A stretch of 64,000 nucleotides of DNA. It comes from an uncultured Planctomycetota bacterium (lineage in GTDB: Bacteria; Planctomycetota; UBA1135; GCA-002686595). The stretch is from the NCBI GenBank assembly GCA_903928115.1, contig CAIYPP010000111.1:62001-126000 (forward strand), written 5' to 3'. Made by a program: the position numbers and the translations under genes. The notes under the pieces were generated by a model. That model made no database searches. It was not told the DNA's origin and saw only the letters and a list, made by a program, of their open reading frames with translations. This document shows positions 36,196 through 44,186 of the stretch, in pieces (positions within the stretch are counted from its first letter, which is position 1; each line of letters begins with the position of its first letter).

Positions 36196-37650
36196 CTAGC
36201 TGCCGATGGTGAGAAGGAACTCCGCGTTGCTGCGCGTCTTGCGCATCTTCTGCGTCAGCATCTCCATCGCCTCGACCGGATCCATCTCGTTCAGCACCTT
36301 GCGGAGCATCCACACGCGGCGGATCTCCTCGGGCGTGAAGAGCAGCTCTTCCTTGCGCGTGCCCGAGCGGTTGATGTCGATGGCGGGGAAGATGCGGCGG
36401 TCGGAGAGGCGGCGGTCGAGCACGATCTCCATGTTGCCCGTGCCCTTGAACTCCTCGAAGATCACCTCGTCCATCTTCGAGCCGGTCTCGATCAGCGCCG
36501 TGCCGAGGATCGTCAGCGAGCCGCCGCCCTCGATCTTGCGCGCCGAGCCGAAGAACTTCTTGGGCATCTGCAGCGCGCTGGCCTCGATGCCGCCCGAGAG
36601 CAGCTTGCCGTGCGAGGGAGCCTCGATGTTGCAGGCGCGCGCGAGGCGCGTGATCGAGTCGAGCAGGATGATCACGTCTTCGCCGGCCTCGACCATCGAG
36701 CGCGCGCGGCGCATGACCATCTCGGCGACTTGGATGTGGCGCGCCGCAGGCTCGTCGAAGGTCGAGCTGATCACTTCGCGCACGCCTTCGGGGATCATGC
36801 GCTCGAAGTCGGTCACTTCCTCCGGGCGCTCGTCGATCAGGAGGATGATCAGGTGCGCGTCCGGCGCGTTCTTCACGATGGACTTCGCGAGCATCTGCAG
36901 CAGGATCGTCTTGCCCGTGCGCGGCGGCGCGACGATCAGGCCGCGCTGTCCGCGCCCGATCGGCGTGACGAGGTCGACGATGCGCATCTCCATCGGGTTC
37001 TCCTCGGTGCCCTCGAGCAGGATGCGCTGCTGCGGATAGAGCGGGACGAGCTCCTTGAAGGGCGAGCGCGTCGCCGCTTCCTCGGGCGGGTGGAAGTCGA
37101 TCGACTCGATCGAGACCACGCCGAAGTGGCGCTCGGATCCGAAGGGCGCGCGCAGGCGGCCCTTGATCGACATGCCGCTCTGGATGCCGTACTGCTGGAT
37201 CAGGGACGGCAGGACGAGCGCGTCCTCGTGCGCGGGCAGGTACGCCGCGTCGGCTTGGCGGACGAACGCGTGGTTCTCGCGCGTGAGCTCGACCACGCCC
37301 TCGACCTCGACCGGGATGCCCTGCCGCAGGCGCGCCGCAGCGATCTCGAAGATCACCTCGTCGCGGCGTCGGCCTGCGACGCCCTCGACCGACTCTTCCT
37401 CGGCCACCTCGTGGAGATCGGCGAGGCTCATCGCCTGCAGCTCGGAGTAGCTCGTCGGCTCCTTCTCCTTCGCCTTCGAGCCGCGCTTCGCCTTCGGGAG
37501 CTCCGCCTCGAGCTGCGCCGTCTCCTCCTCGGTCAGGTCGCGCGGCAAGAGCGAGAAGTCGATCCAGACCTGCTCGGCCGGACGGGGAGCCTGCGTGAAT
37601 CCGCCGCCGTGGCGGTTCTTGTGACGATGACGACGCTTCTTGAAGGACAT
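36196..37650 (-). CDS. rho: Transcription termination factor Rho
   Basis: Hexameric RNA-dependent ATPase helicase of 484 residues that ends transcripts. The RNA-binding cold-shock domain (about 95-180), Walker A GLIVAPPRTGKTILLQ, Walker B VIILLDSITRLARA, Q-loop PSHGKLLSGGIEASALQMPK and R-loop EEFKGTGNMEIVLDRRLSDRR are all present. The N-terminus is an unusual run of basic and His residues (MSFKKRRHRHKNRHGGG) followed by an acidic/Lys linker to about residue 75, longer than the E. coli protein. It is downstream of coaE by 57 bp from that gene's stop. Confidence 0.97.
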   Translation of the reverse strand: MSFKKRRHRHKNRHGGGFTQAPRPAEQVWIDFSLLPRDLTEEETAQLEAELPKAKRGSKAKEKEPTSYSELQAMSLADLHEVAEEESVEGVAGRRRDEVIFEIAAARLRQGIPVEVEGVVELTRENHAFVRQADAAYLPAHEDALVLPSLIQQYGIQSGMSIKGRLRAPFGSERHFGVVSIESIDFHPPEEAATRSPFKELVPLYPQQRILLEGTEENPMEMRIVDLVTPIGRGQRGLIVAPPRTGKTILLQMLAKSIVKNAPDAHLIILLIDERPEEVTDFERMIPEGVREVISSTFDEPAARHIQVAEMVMRRARSMVEAGEDVIILLDSITRLARACNIEAPSHGKLLSGGIEASALQMPKKFFGSARKIEGGGSLTILGTALIETGSKMDEVIFEEFKGTGNMEIVLDRRLSDRRIFPAIDINRSGTRKEELLFTPEEIRRVWMLRKVLNEMDPVEAMEMLTQKMRKTRSNAEFLLTIGS

Positions 37651-37707
37651 GGCGTAGGGATGGAATGAGGGACGGCGCCGCGGCGCGTTCCGAGCGTGGG
37701 GGACTCG

Positions 37708-38334
37708 CTAGCGGGCTTCGATCTGGGCGAGTACCCGCCCCACGGCTGCGCGCAGCTCGTCGAGGCCGAGGTCGTTGCGGATCACGAAGTCCGCGCGGTC
37801 GCGCTTGTGCGCGAGCGGCAACTGGAGCGCCTCTCGGCGCGCGAGCTCACCGCTGGCCCAGCCGCGCCGGGCCACCGCTCGTTGGTCGCGCACCTTAGCA
37901 TCTGCATCGACGAAGACCAGCGCGTCGCAGGCGCGAGCGAGCCCGTGCTCGGCGTCGTTCTCGAGCAGCAAGGGCACGTCGAGGACCACCCGCGGCACGC
38001 CGGCCGCGCGCGCCTCCTCGACGCCCGAGCAGATCCGGCTCCGCACGCGCGGATGCACGCGAGCTTCGAGCTCGCGCCGCGCCGCGGGCTCGCTGAAGAC
38101 GCGCGCGGCGAGCACGGCACGGTCGACGCGCTCGCCCGCGACCGCGGCCGGGCCGAAGCGCGCGGCGATCCACGCGCGCAGCTCGGGCTCTTCGAGCACC
38201 TCGTGGGCGAGCCGATCGGCGTCGAGCACGCGCCCCTGCGGCCCTGCGAGCAGGCGGGCGACCTCGGACTTGCCCGAGGCGATGCCGCCGAGGACGCCGA
38301 GGACCAAGGTGTGCGGGGAGCGGGGGAGGGACAC
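37708..38334 (-). CDS. coaE: Dephospho-CoA kinase
   Basis: Catalyses the last step of coenzyme A synthesis, phosphorylating dephospho-CoA at the 3'-OH. P-loop VLGVLGGIASGKSEVARLL is close to the N-terminus, followed by DADRLAHEVL and VLDVPLLLENDAEHGLARACD (family signature LLFE-like), and RADFVIRNDLGLDEL at the C-terminus. GTG at 38334 gives 208 residues, the usual length; an ATG at 38406 would add 24 non-conserved residues. Followed by rho on the same strand. Confidence 0.9.
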   Translation of the reverse strand: MSLPRSPHTLVLGVLGGIASGKSEVARLLAGPQGRVLDADRLAHEVLEEPELRAWIAARFGPAAVAGERVDRAVLAARVFSEPAARRELEARVHPRVRSRICSGVEEARAAGVPRVVLDVPLLLENDAEHGLARACDALVFVDADAKVRDQRAVARRGWASGELARREALQLPLAHKRDRADFVIRNDLGLDELRAAVGRVLAQIEAR

Positions 38335-38654
38335 GGCGTGGGAGGGGGTGAAACCGAAGCGGGGAGCGCGGGTAGCCCGTCCATCTCGCGGCGGTGCTCC
38401 GTGCACCCCCGACGGGACCCGTCCGCAGGCGCGTCAGAGCCTAGGGAGGCCCCCGAACCGGTCAAGGACCGGGGTTCTCCCTTGCCGCACGCCCCGCTGT
38501 TCGGGTATCAACACACCCCCTGCAACGGTCCGCACCTCCCCAAGGCGCGGATCGAGAGCCCTCGAGGGCGCCCGCGCGGCGCCACAGTCCCACCCCTCCG
38601 GAACCCCCCGGGAGCCGATCTAGGCTCCCCCGACGACCGCAAGGATCGATGTCC
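38335..38654. other. Divergent intergenic region coaE / coiled-coil gene
   Basis: A 320-bp non-coding stretch between the divergent coaE and coiled-coil genes (72 bases could be a coaE N-terminal extension). It holds a 12-bp perfect palindrome GCCCTCGAGGGC at 38558-38569 and an inverted repeat with 7-bp arms (38610-38629), both described separately or here. Promoters for both directions should lie here but no consensus elements are evident. No ORF of credible composition was seen. Confidence 0.5.
38610..38629. repeat. Inverted repeat in the 5' leader of the coiled-coil/BRCT-like gene
   Basis: GGGAGCC and GGCTCCC, 7-bp perfect arms separated by GATCTA, sit 11 bp before the ribosome binding site of the next gene. 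It could be an operator or an mRNA hairpin near the ribosome site. No T-run follows, so a terminator is unlikely. Confidence 0.4.
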
Positions 38655-39902
38655 ATGAACCGTTCCCGCCGCGGAGCTGCCCGCGTCCACGTCATCTGGC
38701 TGGTTGCCTTCCTGGTGCTCTTCATCATCAGCACGGTGATGTTTTTCTCTGCCTCCAGCGAAACAGAGAGCGTCCGCGAACGACTTGCAGAGGTCAAGAA
38801 GGAGAACGCTGACCTCTCCCAGCGCGACGAGCAGAGCACCGAAGCCCGCGTGCGCCTGTCGGAAGTGGTCGGCTGGTCGCCGGCCGACGCTGCCGCCGCC
38901 AACACGAACCTCGAGCAGCTCAAGCTCTCGTTCGGCGACTGGAAGGCCAACTTCCCGAACATGGGCGAGGACATCAAGACCCTCGAGCTCGCGCTTCCCA
39001 AGGCGAAGGATGCCTACCTTTCGCAGCAGCGCACGATCGCGACGCTCAACGACTCGGTCCGCACCCTCGAGGGCGAGAAGGAGTCCATGGAGCGCGGTCT
39101 GCGCGACGCGCTGCGCGGCAAGGACACGGAGATCTCGAACCTCCAAAAGCAGGTCGCCGACGAGCAGAACAGCTCGGCCCAGCGCCAGGCGGAGCTCGAG
39201 TCGCGCGTGGCCTCGCTGCAGGCCCAGCGCAACGAGCTCGACGCCCAGCTGCGCGAAGCCCGCAACACGATCGAGGCCAACAACCGCAAGTTCGAAGACG
39301 AGCGCGTCGCGGCCCAGACGCGCATGAAGGCGATCACCAAGGCCCTCGCGTTCCAGCGCGAGCCCGAGGCCGCCGACGGCGCCGTCCTCTCGGTCTCGAA
39401 GGACCTCGCGCTCGGCTGGATCGACATCGGCTCCAACCAGCGTCTCGCCCGCGGCATGCGCTTCCGCGTCGTGTCGGGCAAGGTCGGCTCTCAGAAGCTC
39501 AAGGGCTGGGCCGAGGTCACCAACGTGCAGCCCACGATGGCTGAGGTCTCGTTCATGAACGTCGTCGACCGCTTCGACCCGATCGTCGAGGGCGACATCG
39601 TGTTCAACCCCGTGTTCGACCCCAAGGGTCAGCGCACGGCGGTGCTCTGCGGCCGCTTCTCGGGTCAGTTCAACGAGACCGAGCTCAAGGTGCTGCTCTC
39701 GAACATGGGCATCACCGTTCAGGAGAAGCTTGGCACCGACACCGACTACCTGATCGTGGGCGCCGAGCTGTTCGTCGACGCCGATGGTCAGGCGCTCGAG
39801 ACGCCGATGCCGGCGAGCGACCTCCCGGTCTACAAGGACGCGGAAGCGCAAGGCACGCAGATCGTCTCGATCAAGGACCTGCGCTCGTACTTCAAGTTCT
39901 AG
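38655..39902 (+). CDS. Membrane-anchored coiled-coil protein with C-terminal BRCT-like domain
   Basis: A 415-residue protein not matching a named family. A basic N-terminus and one helix (about 12-34, VIWLVAFLVLFIISTVMFF) anchor it; the positive-inside rule puts the rest outside the cytoplasm. Residues about 38-235 are a long Glu/Lys/Gln/Arg-rich coiled coil. A beta-rich region follows (240-320, DIGSNQRLARGMRFRVVSGK). The last about 90 residues look BRCT-like: TAVLCGRFSGQFNETELKVL, then TDYLIVGAE and TQIVSIKDLRSYFKF. ATG 38655 is preferred because AAGGA lies 9 bases before it; ATG 38649 would leave only 3. A perfect terminator follows at 39971. Confidence 0.72.
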   Translation: MNRSRRGAARVHVIWLVAFLVLFIISTVMFFSASSETESVRERLAEVKKENADLSQRDEQSTEARVRLSEVVGWSPADAAAANTNLEQLKLSFGDWKANFPNMGEDIKTLELALPKAKDAYLSQQRTIATLNDSVRTLEGEKESMERGLRDALRGKDTEISNLQKQVADEQNSSAQRQAELESRVASLQAQRNELDAQLREARNTIEANNRKFEDERVAAQTRMKAITKALAFQREPEAADGAVLSVSKDLALGWIDIGSNQRLARGMRFRVVSGKVGSQKLKGWAEVTNVQPTMAEVSFMNVVDRFDPIVEGDIVFNPVFDPKGQRTAVLCGRFSGQFNETELKVLLSNMGITVQEKLGTDTDYLIVGAELFVDADGQALETPMPASDLPVYKDAEAQGTQIVSIKDLRSYFKF

Positions 39903-39970
39903 TCGAACTTCGCGGCGCGGCCTTCGGGTCCGCGTCGCGCGCTCCTCGCGAAGGGGAGCAGACCTCACAC

Positions 39971-40010
39971 GCACGGGCGGCTCCCCCAAGGAGTCGCCCG
40001 TGCGGCTTTT
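39971..40010 (+). terminator. Rho-independent terminator after the coiled-coil gene
   Basis: Nine perfect GC-rich pairs (GCACGGGCG / CGCCCGTGC), a G-U wobble, four more pairs (CTCC/GGAG) and a CCCAA loop, followed by GGCTTTT. It isolates the coiled-coil gene from tatC, whose ATG is 60 bp further on. Confidence 0.85.
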
Positions 40011-40070
40011 CGAGAGCTTCGCGATTCGCCTCCTCGCGCACGCCCGCGCGCTCGCTACATTTCTGCGTCC

Positions 40071-40970
40071 ATGGCTGAGGAACGCGATCCGTTCGAGCAC
40101 ACGCGCATGTCGCTCGGCGAGCACCTGCGCGAGCTGCGCACGCGCCTCTTCCGCAGCGTGATCGCGGTCGTGGTCGCGTTCTGCGTTGCCTTCTACTTCT
40201 ACGACCCAATCTTCGACGTCGTCGCGAAGCCGATGAACGACGTGCTGGCCGAGGTCGACCTCGAACAGCGCAACAAGTACGAGGCGCTGCTCCTCGAAGA
40301 GCGCAAGACCGCGCCCGACACGCCGCGCACCAAGTACTTCCTGCTCGACGATGCCGCGGACAACCGCCTGCTCCCGGAGCTGACGGTGTCCCAGCGCATG
40401 ACCCTCGTTGGCGTCGGCGACGGGTTCTCGGTCGTGATGCGCATCTGCATCATCGCCGCGCTCGTCTTGAGCATGCCGATCGTGCTGTGGCAGGTCTGGC
40501 AGTTCATTGCGGCCGGGCTCTACCCCAACGAGCGCCGCGCGGTCCTCAAGTTCTTCCCGATCACCGTCGGGCTGTTCGTCTCGGGCGTGCTGTTCGGGTA
40601 CTACGTGATGTGCCCCTTCGGCTTCAAGTTCATGGTCACGGTGTTCGCGCCCGAGAAGGTCACCTACATCGCGTCGGTGGCGCCCTACCTCGACTGGCTG
40701 CAGGCCGTGACGCTCGCGCTCGGCCTGATGTTCCAGCTGCCCGTCTTGATCTACGTGCTCGTGCGCATCGGGTTGATCGCGCGCTCGACGCTCGTGAAGT
40801 TCCGTCCGTACTTCATCCTCGTCGCCTTCATCGTCGGCGGCATCCTGACGCCGCCGGATCCGATCACGCAGTTCCTCGCCGCGGGCCCGATGATCCTGCT
40901 CTATGAGCTCGGGTTGCTGTGGACGTGGTTCCTGCCCAAGCCGAAGAGCTACACCGGGAGCGCGAGCTGA
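40071..40970 (+). CDS. tatC: Sec-independent protein translocase TatC
   Basis: Multi-spanning receptor of the twin-arginine export pathway for folded proteins. The 299-residue protein has the conserved N-terminus MSLGEHLRELRTRL, then six helices, with LYPNERRAVLKFFP, PYLDWLQAVTLALGL and the FRPYFILVAFIVGGILTPPDP block. A 60-70 residue insertion between helices 1 and 2 (about 55-120, charged) makes it longer than E. coli TatC (258). No tatA/B gene is adjacent. cinA begins inside its stop codon (TGATG). Confidence 0.95.
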   Translation: MAEERDPFEHTRMSLGEHLRELRTRLFRSVIAVVVAFCVAFYFYDPIFDVVAKPMNDVLAEVDLEQRNKYEALLLEERKTAPDTPRTKYFLLDDAADNRLLPELTVSQRMTLVGVGDGFSVVMRICIIAALVLSMPIVLWQVWQFIAAGLYPNERRAVLKFFPITVGLFVSGVLFGYYVMCPFGFKFMVTVFAPEKVTYIASVAPYLDWLQAVTLALGLMFQLPVLIYVLVRIGLIARSTLVKFRPYFILVAFIVGGILTPPDPITQFLAAGPMILLYELGLLWTWFLPKPKSYTGSAS

Positions 40971-42223
40971 TGCTCGGTGAGGTGCGTCGCGCGGCCTGTG
41001 TCGCGGTGGGGGACGAGCTGCTCGCCGGCGACTATCCCGACAGCAACTCGGGCGCGATCGCGCTCGCGCTGTCGGAGCTCGGCATCGTGGTCGAGCGCTT
41101 CGTCGTGCTCGGCGACCGCAAGGACGACCTCGAGCGCGTCTTCTACGACCTGTGCGCGCGCTACCAGCTCGTCGTTGCCACCGGAGGCATCGGGCCGACC
41201 CTCGACGACGTGACGCGCGAAGCCGCCGCGGCCGCGGCGGGAGTCCCGCTCGAGCGCAACGAAGCCGTGCTCGCGTCGCTGCGCGAGAGCTACGCGCGCC
41301 GCAACCGACCGATGCCCGAGTCGAACGAGCGTCAGGCTTGGTTCCCGCGCGGCGCGCAGGTGATGGCGAACGCGATCGGCACGGCGCCGGGGTTCCGCGT
41401 GTGGATCGACGGCGGCACGCTGTGCGTCCTGCCCGGTCCGCCGCACGAGATGAAGGACATGCTGCGGCGCGAGCTCTTGCCGTGGCTGCGCTCGACCTGC
41501 GGTCAGGGGCCGGGGATCGTGCGCAAGACGTTCTACATGCTCGGACTCCCGGAGAGTGCGTTCTCCGACCGCGCGGGTGCGTGGATGGCGCGCGGCGCGG
41601 TGCCGCTGATGGGCGTCACCGCGCACACAGGCATCCTCAAGGTGACCTTGCTCGGAAAAGGCGAGAGCGTGGAGGGCGCCGAGCGGCTTGTCTCCGCGCG
41701 CGCGGCCGAGGTGCGCGAGCGCTTCGCCGAGGAGATCTACTCCGAGGACGACCCGCGGCCGGGAGCCGCCGTGCTGCGCGTCCTCGGCGAGCGCGGGCTC
41801 ACGCTCGCGGTGGCCGAGTCGTGCACGGGCGGGCTCGTGGCCGAGCTGCTCACCGACGTCGCCGGAGCGAGCCGCGTCTTCAAGTCGGGCTGGGTGACCT
41901 ACGCCAACGAAGCGAAGACCGCAGCGCTCGGCGTCGACGCGGCCCTGATCGCGCGCTGCGGGGCGGTCAGCGCCGAGGTCGCCGAGGCGATGGCGCTCGG
42001 CGCTCGCGCGCGTTGCGGCGCCGACGTGGCGGTCTCGATCACCGGCATCGCCGGGCCCGATGGGGGTAGCCCCGAGAAGCCCGTGGGCCTCGTGTGGTTC
42101 GCGTTGGCGACGCCGAGCGGCGTGCGCAGCTTCGAGCAGCGCTTCCCGCCGGTCGACCGGGCCTCGATCCGCCGCTACGCCGCCCACGTGGCGCTCAACC
42201 TCGTCCGGCTGCACGGGCGCTGA
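40970..42223 (+). CDS. cinA: CinA-like competence/damage-inducible protein (NMN deamidase)
   Basis: A 417-residue two-domain protein. The N-terminal MoCF/COG1058 domain (about 1-170: VAVGDELLAGDYPDSNSGAIA, ATGGIGPTLDDVTREA, VLPGPPHEMKDML) is an ADP-ribose pyrophosphatase in studied members. The C-terminal CinA domain (about 260-417: LAVAESCTGGLVAELLTDVAGAS, SITGIAGPDGGSPEKPVG) is a nicotinamide mononucleotide deamidase that recycles NMN to NaMN for NAD synthesis. The ATG overlaps the tatC stop by one base. Confidence 0.93.
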   Translation: MLGEVRRAACVAVGDELLAGDYPDSNSGAIALALSELGIVVERFVVLGDRKDDLERVFYDLCARYQLVVATGGIGPTLDDVTREAAAAAAGVPLERNEAVLASLRESYARRNRPMPESNERQAWFPRGAQVMANAIGTAPGFRVWIDGGTLCVLPGPPHEMKDMLRRELLPWLRSTCGQGPGIVRKTFYMLGLPESAFSDRAGAWMARGAVPLMGVTAHTGILKVTLLGKGESVEGAERLVSARAAEVRERFAEEIYSEDDPRPGAAVLRVLGERGLTLAVAESCTGGLVAELLTDVAGASRVFKSGWVTYANEAKTAALGVDAALIARCGAVSAEVAEAMALGARARCGADVAVSITGIAGPDGGSPEKPVGLVWFALATPSGVRSFEQRFPPVDRASIRRYAAHVALNLVRLHGR

Positions 42224-42363
42224 GCCACAGGCTGGGGGCGTGACCCGAGCGCGGGCCTCAGGAGTGGGAGCGAGCCGGGAAGTGGACGCCCTCCCTTGAG
42301 TCCCGGTCGGCGCTGGACGATTGACGCGGGGCAGGGCGGCTGGTTCAATCTCCGCCCCTCGGC

Positions 42364-42434
42364 TACCCGATGGTGTAACGGCAACACAAGAGGTTTTGGT
42401 CCTCTCGTTCCTGGTTCGAATCCAGGTCGGGTAA
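42364..42434 (+). tRNA. tRNA-Gln (anticodon TTG)
   Basis: A 71-nt cloverleaf with acceptor TACCCGA/TCGGGTA, D-stem GTGT/ACAC, anticodon stem AGAGG/CCTCT with loop TTTTGGT (anticodon TTG, reads CAA), a 4-nt variable loop and T-arm CCTGG-TTCGAAT-CCAGG. Discriminator A is followed by CCCC, so CCA is not fully encoded. The U1-A72 pair is the typical tRNA-Gln weak first pair. Confidence 0.93.
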
Positions 42435-42454
42435 CCCCTTCCGAGGCTGCGCGT

Positions 42455-42525
42455 TACCCCGTGGTGTAACGGTAACACTAGAGATTCTGGTTCTCTCATT
42501 CATGGTTCGAATCCATGCGGGGTAA
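42455..42525 (+). tRNA. tRNA-Gln (anticodon CTG)
   Basis: A 71-nt cloverleaf 20 bp after the first tRNA: acceptor TACCCCG/CGGGGTA, D-stem GTGT/ACAC, anticodon stem AGAGA/TCTCT with loop TTCTGGT (anticodon CTG, reads CAG), T-arm CATGG-TTCGAAT-CCATG. Discriminator A is followed by genomic CCA at 42526-42528. It is a close relative of the neighbouring TTG gene, pointing to tandem duplication and anticodon divergence. Confidence 0.93.
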
Positions 42526-42667
42526 CCACCTTGGGGCGCGCGGGATGGCGCGCCGGGTGGGGTAGCCGGGGGATGGGGCCGCAGCGGGGCAGCGATGCTG
42601 GCGCGGGCAGAATCGGTGCGAGGGTCAGGTTCCGAACCGCCGCCGTCCGGCCTCGGAGCCCGAGTCC

Positions 42668-44164
42668 CTAGTAGCCCAGTGCCCGCAGCGTGCGCTCCGC
42701 CTGCGGGTCGGTGTTCTCGATGCCGCGGCGTCGCTGCTCCAGCAGGCGCCCGAGCTCGGGCAGGTCGGGGTCGGCGGCGACGAAGGCCGCCAGCGCGCGG
42801 CGCAGCTCGGCGAGGGGCGCGTCCGGGGGCTCGACGATGGAGAGATCCCACTCCTCGCCACCTTCTCCCTCGAGGTCGTAGAGCTCCTCCGCGACCACGT
42901 GCACCTCGCGGGTGCCATCCGGGCGCGGAGTCGAGGCGTAGCTCTGCACGAGCTTCCAGCGGCCGAGGCGGACGGCCTTCTGCTGCACGGCTCCCGGGAG
43001 GTCCGCTCGTTCGACCTTCTCGCTGAAGAGCGGTCGCACCGATCGCTCGGCGCCGCGCAGGGCAGGGGCGAGCGATTCGCCGCGCAGCGCGCCGCCTCCG
43101 GCGGTGGGCCGCGCGAGGTCGAGCAGCTCCAACACGGTCGGCGCGACGTCGACGAGCGATGCGGGAGTCGAGCGGCGGCCCGCAGCCACTCCGGGCGCGC
43201 GCACGAGGAGCGGCACGCGGACCGTGCTCTCACCGCAGTTGGCTCCGTGCTCGAAGTAATAGTCTTGCTCTCCGAGGCTCTCGCCGTGGTCCGCGGTGAG
43301 CACGATGACGGTGCGTTCGAGCTCTCCAGCCGCGCGCAGTGCGTCGAAGAGGCGCCCGAGCTCCGCGTCGAGGAAGCGCACCTCGCCGTCGTAGAGCGCT
43401 CGCACCGCGGCCGCGTCGAAGGTGTCGGGGTCGACCCAAAGATCCTTCGGCACGTTGTAGCGAGCGATGCGCTGTCGTCGGCCCGCGCTCTCGGGCACCA
43501 AGTCCACGAGCTCACGGTCCGCCGCCGCGCGCCGGTGCTCGGTAGGCGGCTCGTAGGCTCCGTGGGGATCCATGTAGTGCAGCCAGAGGAACCAAGGCGC
43601 GCCGTCGCGTGGGAGCGCGGTTCGCGGCTCGAAATCGGGCTCGTTCGGTACGGACTTGAGACCGAGCGCGACCAGAGCGGCGTCCGTCAGCGACCGCGCG
43701 GTGCGCTGGGGCGCGTCGTCCGGCGGCACGCCGGTGCGCTGCGGCAGACTCTCGCACCACAGATCGAACCCTCGCGCGAGGCCGGAGCGTGCATCGCCGA
43801 GGACCCAGTTGCCGACGATCGCTCCGCAGCGGTAGCCGTGCTCGCGCAGGCGCTCCTGCAGGAGCGGAATCGAGCTTGAAAGCGGATGCGCTAGATCGCG
43901 CACGCCGTGCTCGTGCGGGTAGAGGCCGGAGAGGAGCGAGGCGATCGCTGGCGTCGTCTTCGCGCGCGGCGTCGCAGCGGACTCGAACACCGCGCACTCT
44001 CGCGCGAGTGCGTCGAGTCGCGGGGTGCAGCTCGAGTCTTCCGCGTAGCAACCCAGCCGGTCCGCGCGCAGCGTGTCGACGGAGATGAGCAGCACATTCC
44101 GCCGCGGCTCGCTGCCGCCGCAGGCGGCGAGGAGGAGCAGCAGGGCGAGCCCGAAGGTGCGCAT
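42668..44164 (-). CDS. Sulfatase/phosphatase-superfamily lipoprotein
   Basis: A 498-residue lipoprotein (lipobox LAAC, Cys15) of the alkaline phosphatase superfamily. Motifs are largely intact: VLLISVDTLRADRLGCY for metal binding, KTTPAIASLLSGLYPHEHGV at the nucleophile site with Thr70 in place of Cys/Ser, and VIVLTADHGESLGEQ with the metal Asp-His. The Thr and the missing Arg argue against a formylglycine sulfatase; phosphodiesterase or phosphoethanolamine/phosphoglycerol-type activity is possible. ATG 44164 begins the signal peptide. Last gene in the gcvT-gcvH-lipM group, 22 bp after lipM; a functional link to glycine metabolism is not obvious. Confidence 0.8.
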   Translation of the reverse strand: MRTFGLALLLLLAACGGSEPRRNVLLISVDTLRADRLGCYAEDSSCTPRLDALARECAVFESAATPRAKTTPAIASLLSGLYPHEHGVRDLAHPLSSSIPLLQERLREHGYRCGAIVGNWVLGDARSGLARGFDLWCESLPQRTGVPPDDAPQRTARSLTDAALVALGLKSVPNEPDFEPRTALPRDGAPWFLWLHYMDPHGAYEPPTEHRRAAADRELVDLVPESAGRRQRIARYNVPKDLWVDPDTFDAAAVRALYDGEVRFLDAELGRLFDALRAAGELERTVIVLTADHGESLGEQDYYFEHGANCGESTVRVPLLVRAPGVAAGRRSTPASLVDVAPTVLELLDLARPTAGGGALRGESLAPALRGAERSVRPLFSEKVERADLPGAVQQKAVRLGRWKLVQSYASTPRPDGTREVHVVAEELYDLEGEGGEEWDLSIVEPPDAPLAELRRALAAFVAADPDLPELGRLLEQRRRGIENTDPQAERTLRALGY

Positions 44165-44186
44165 GGCTCGGGAAGCGTAGCGCGCC

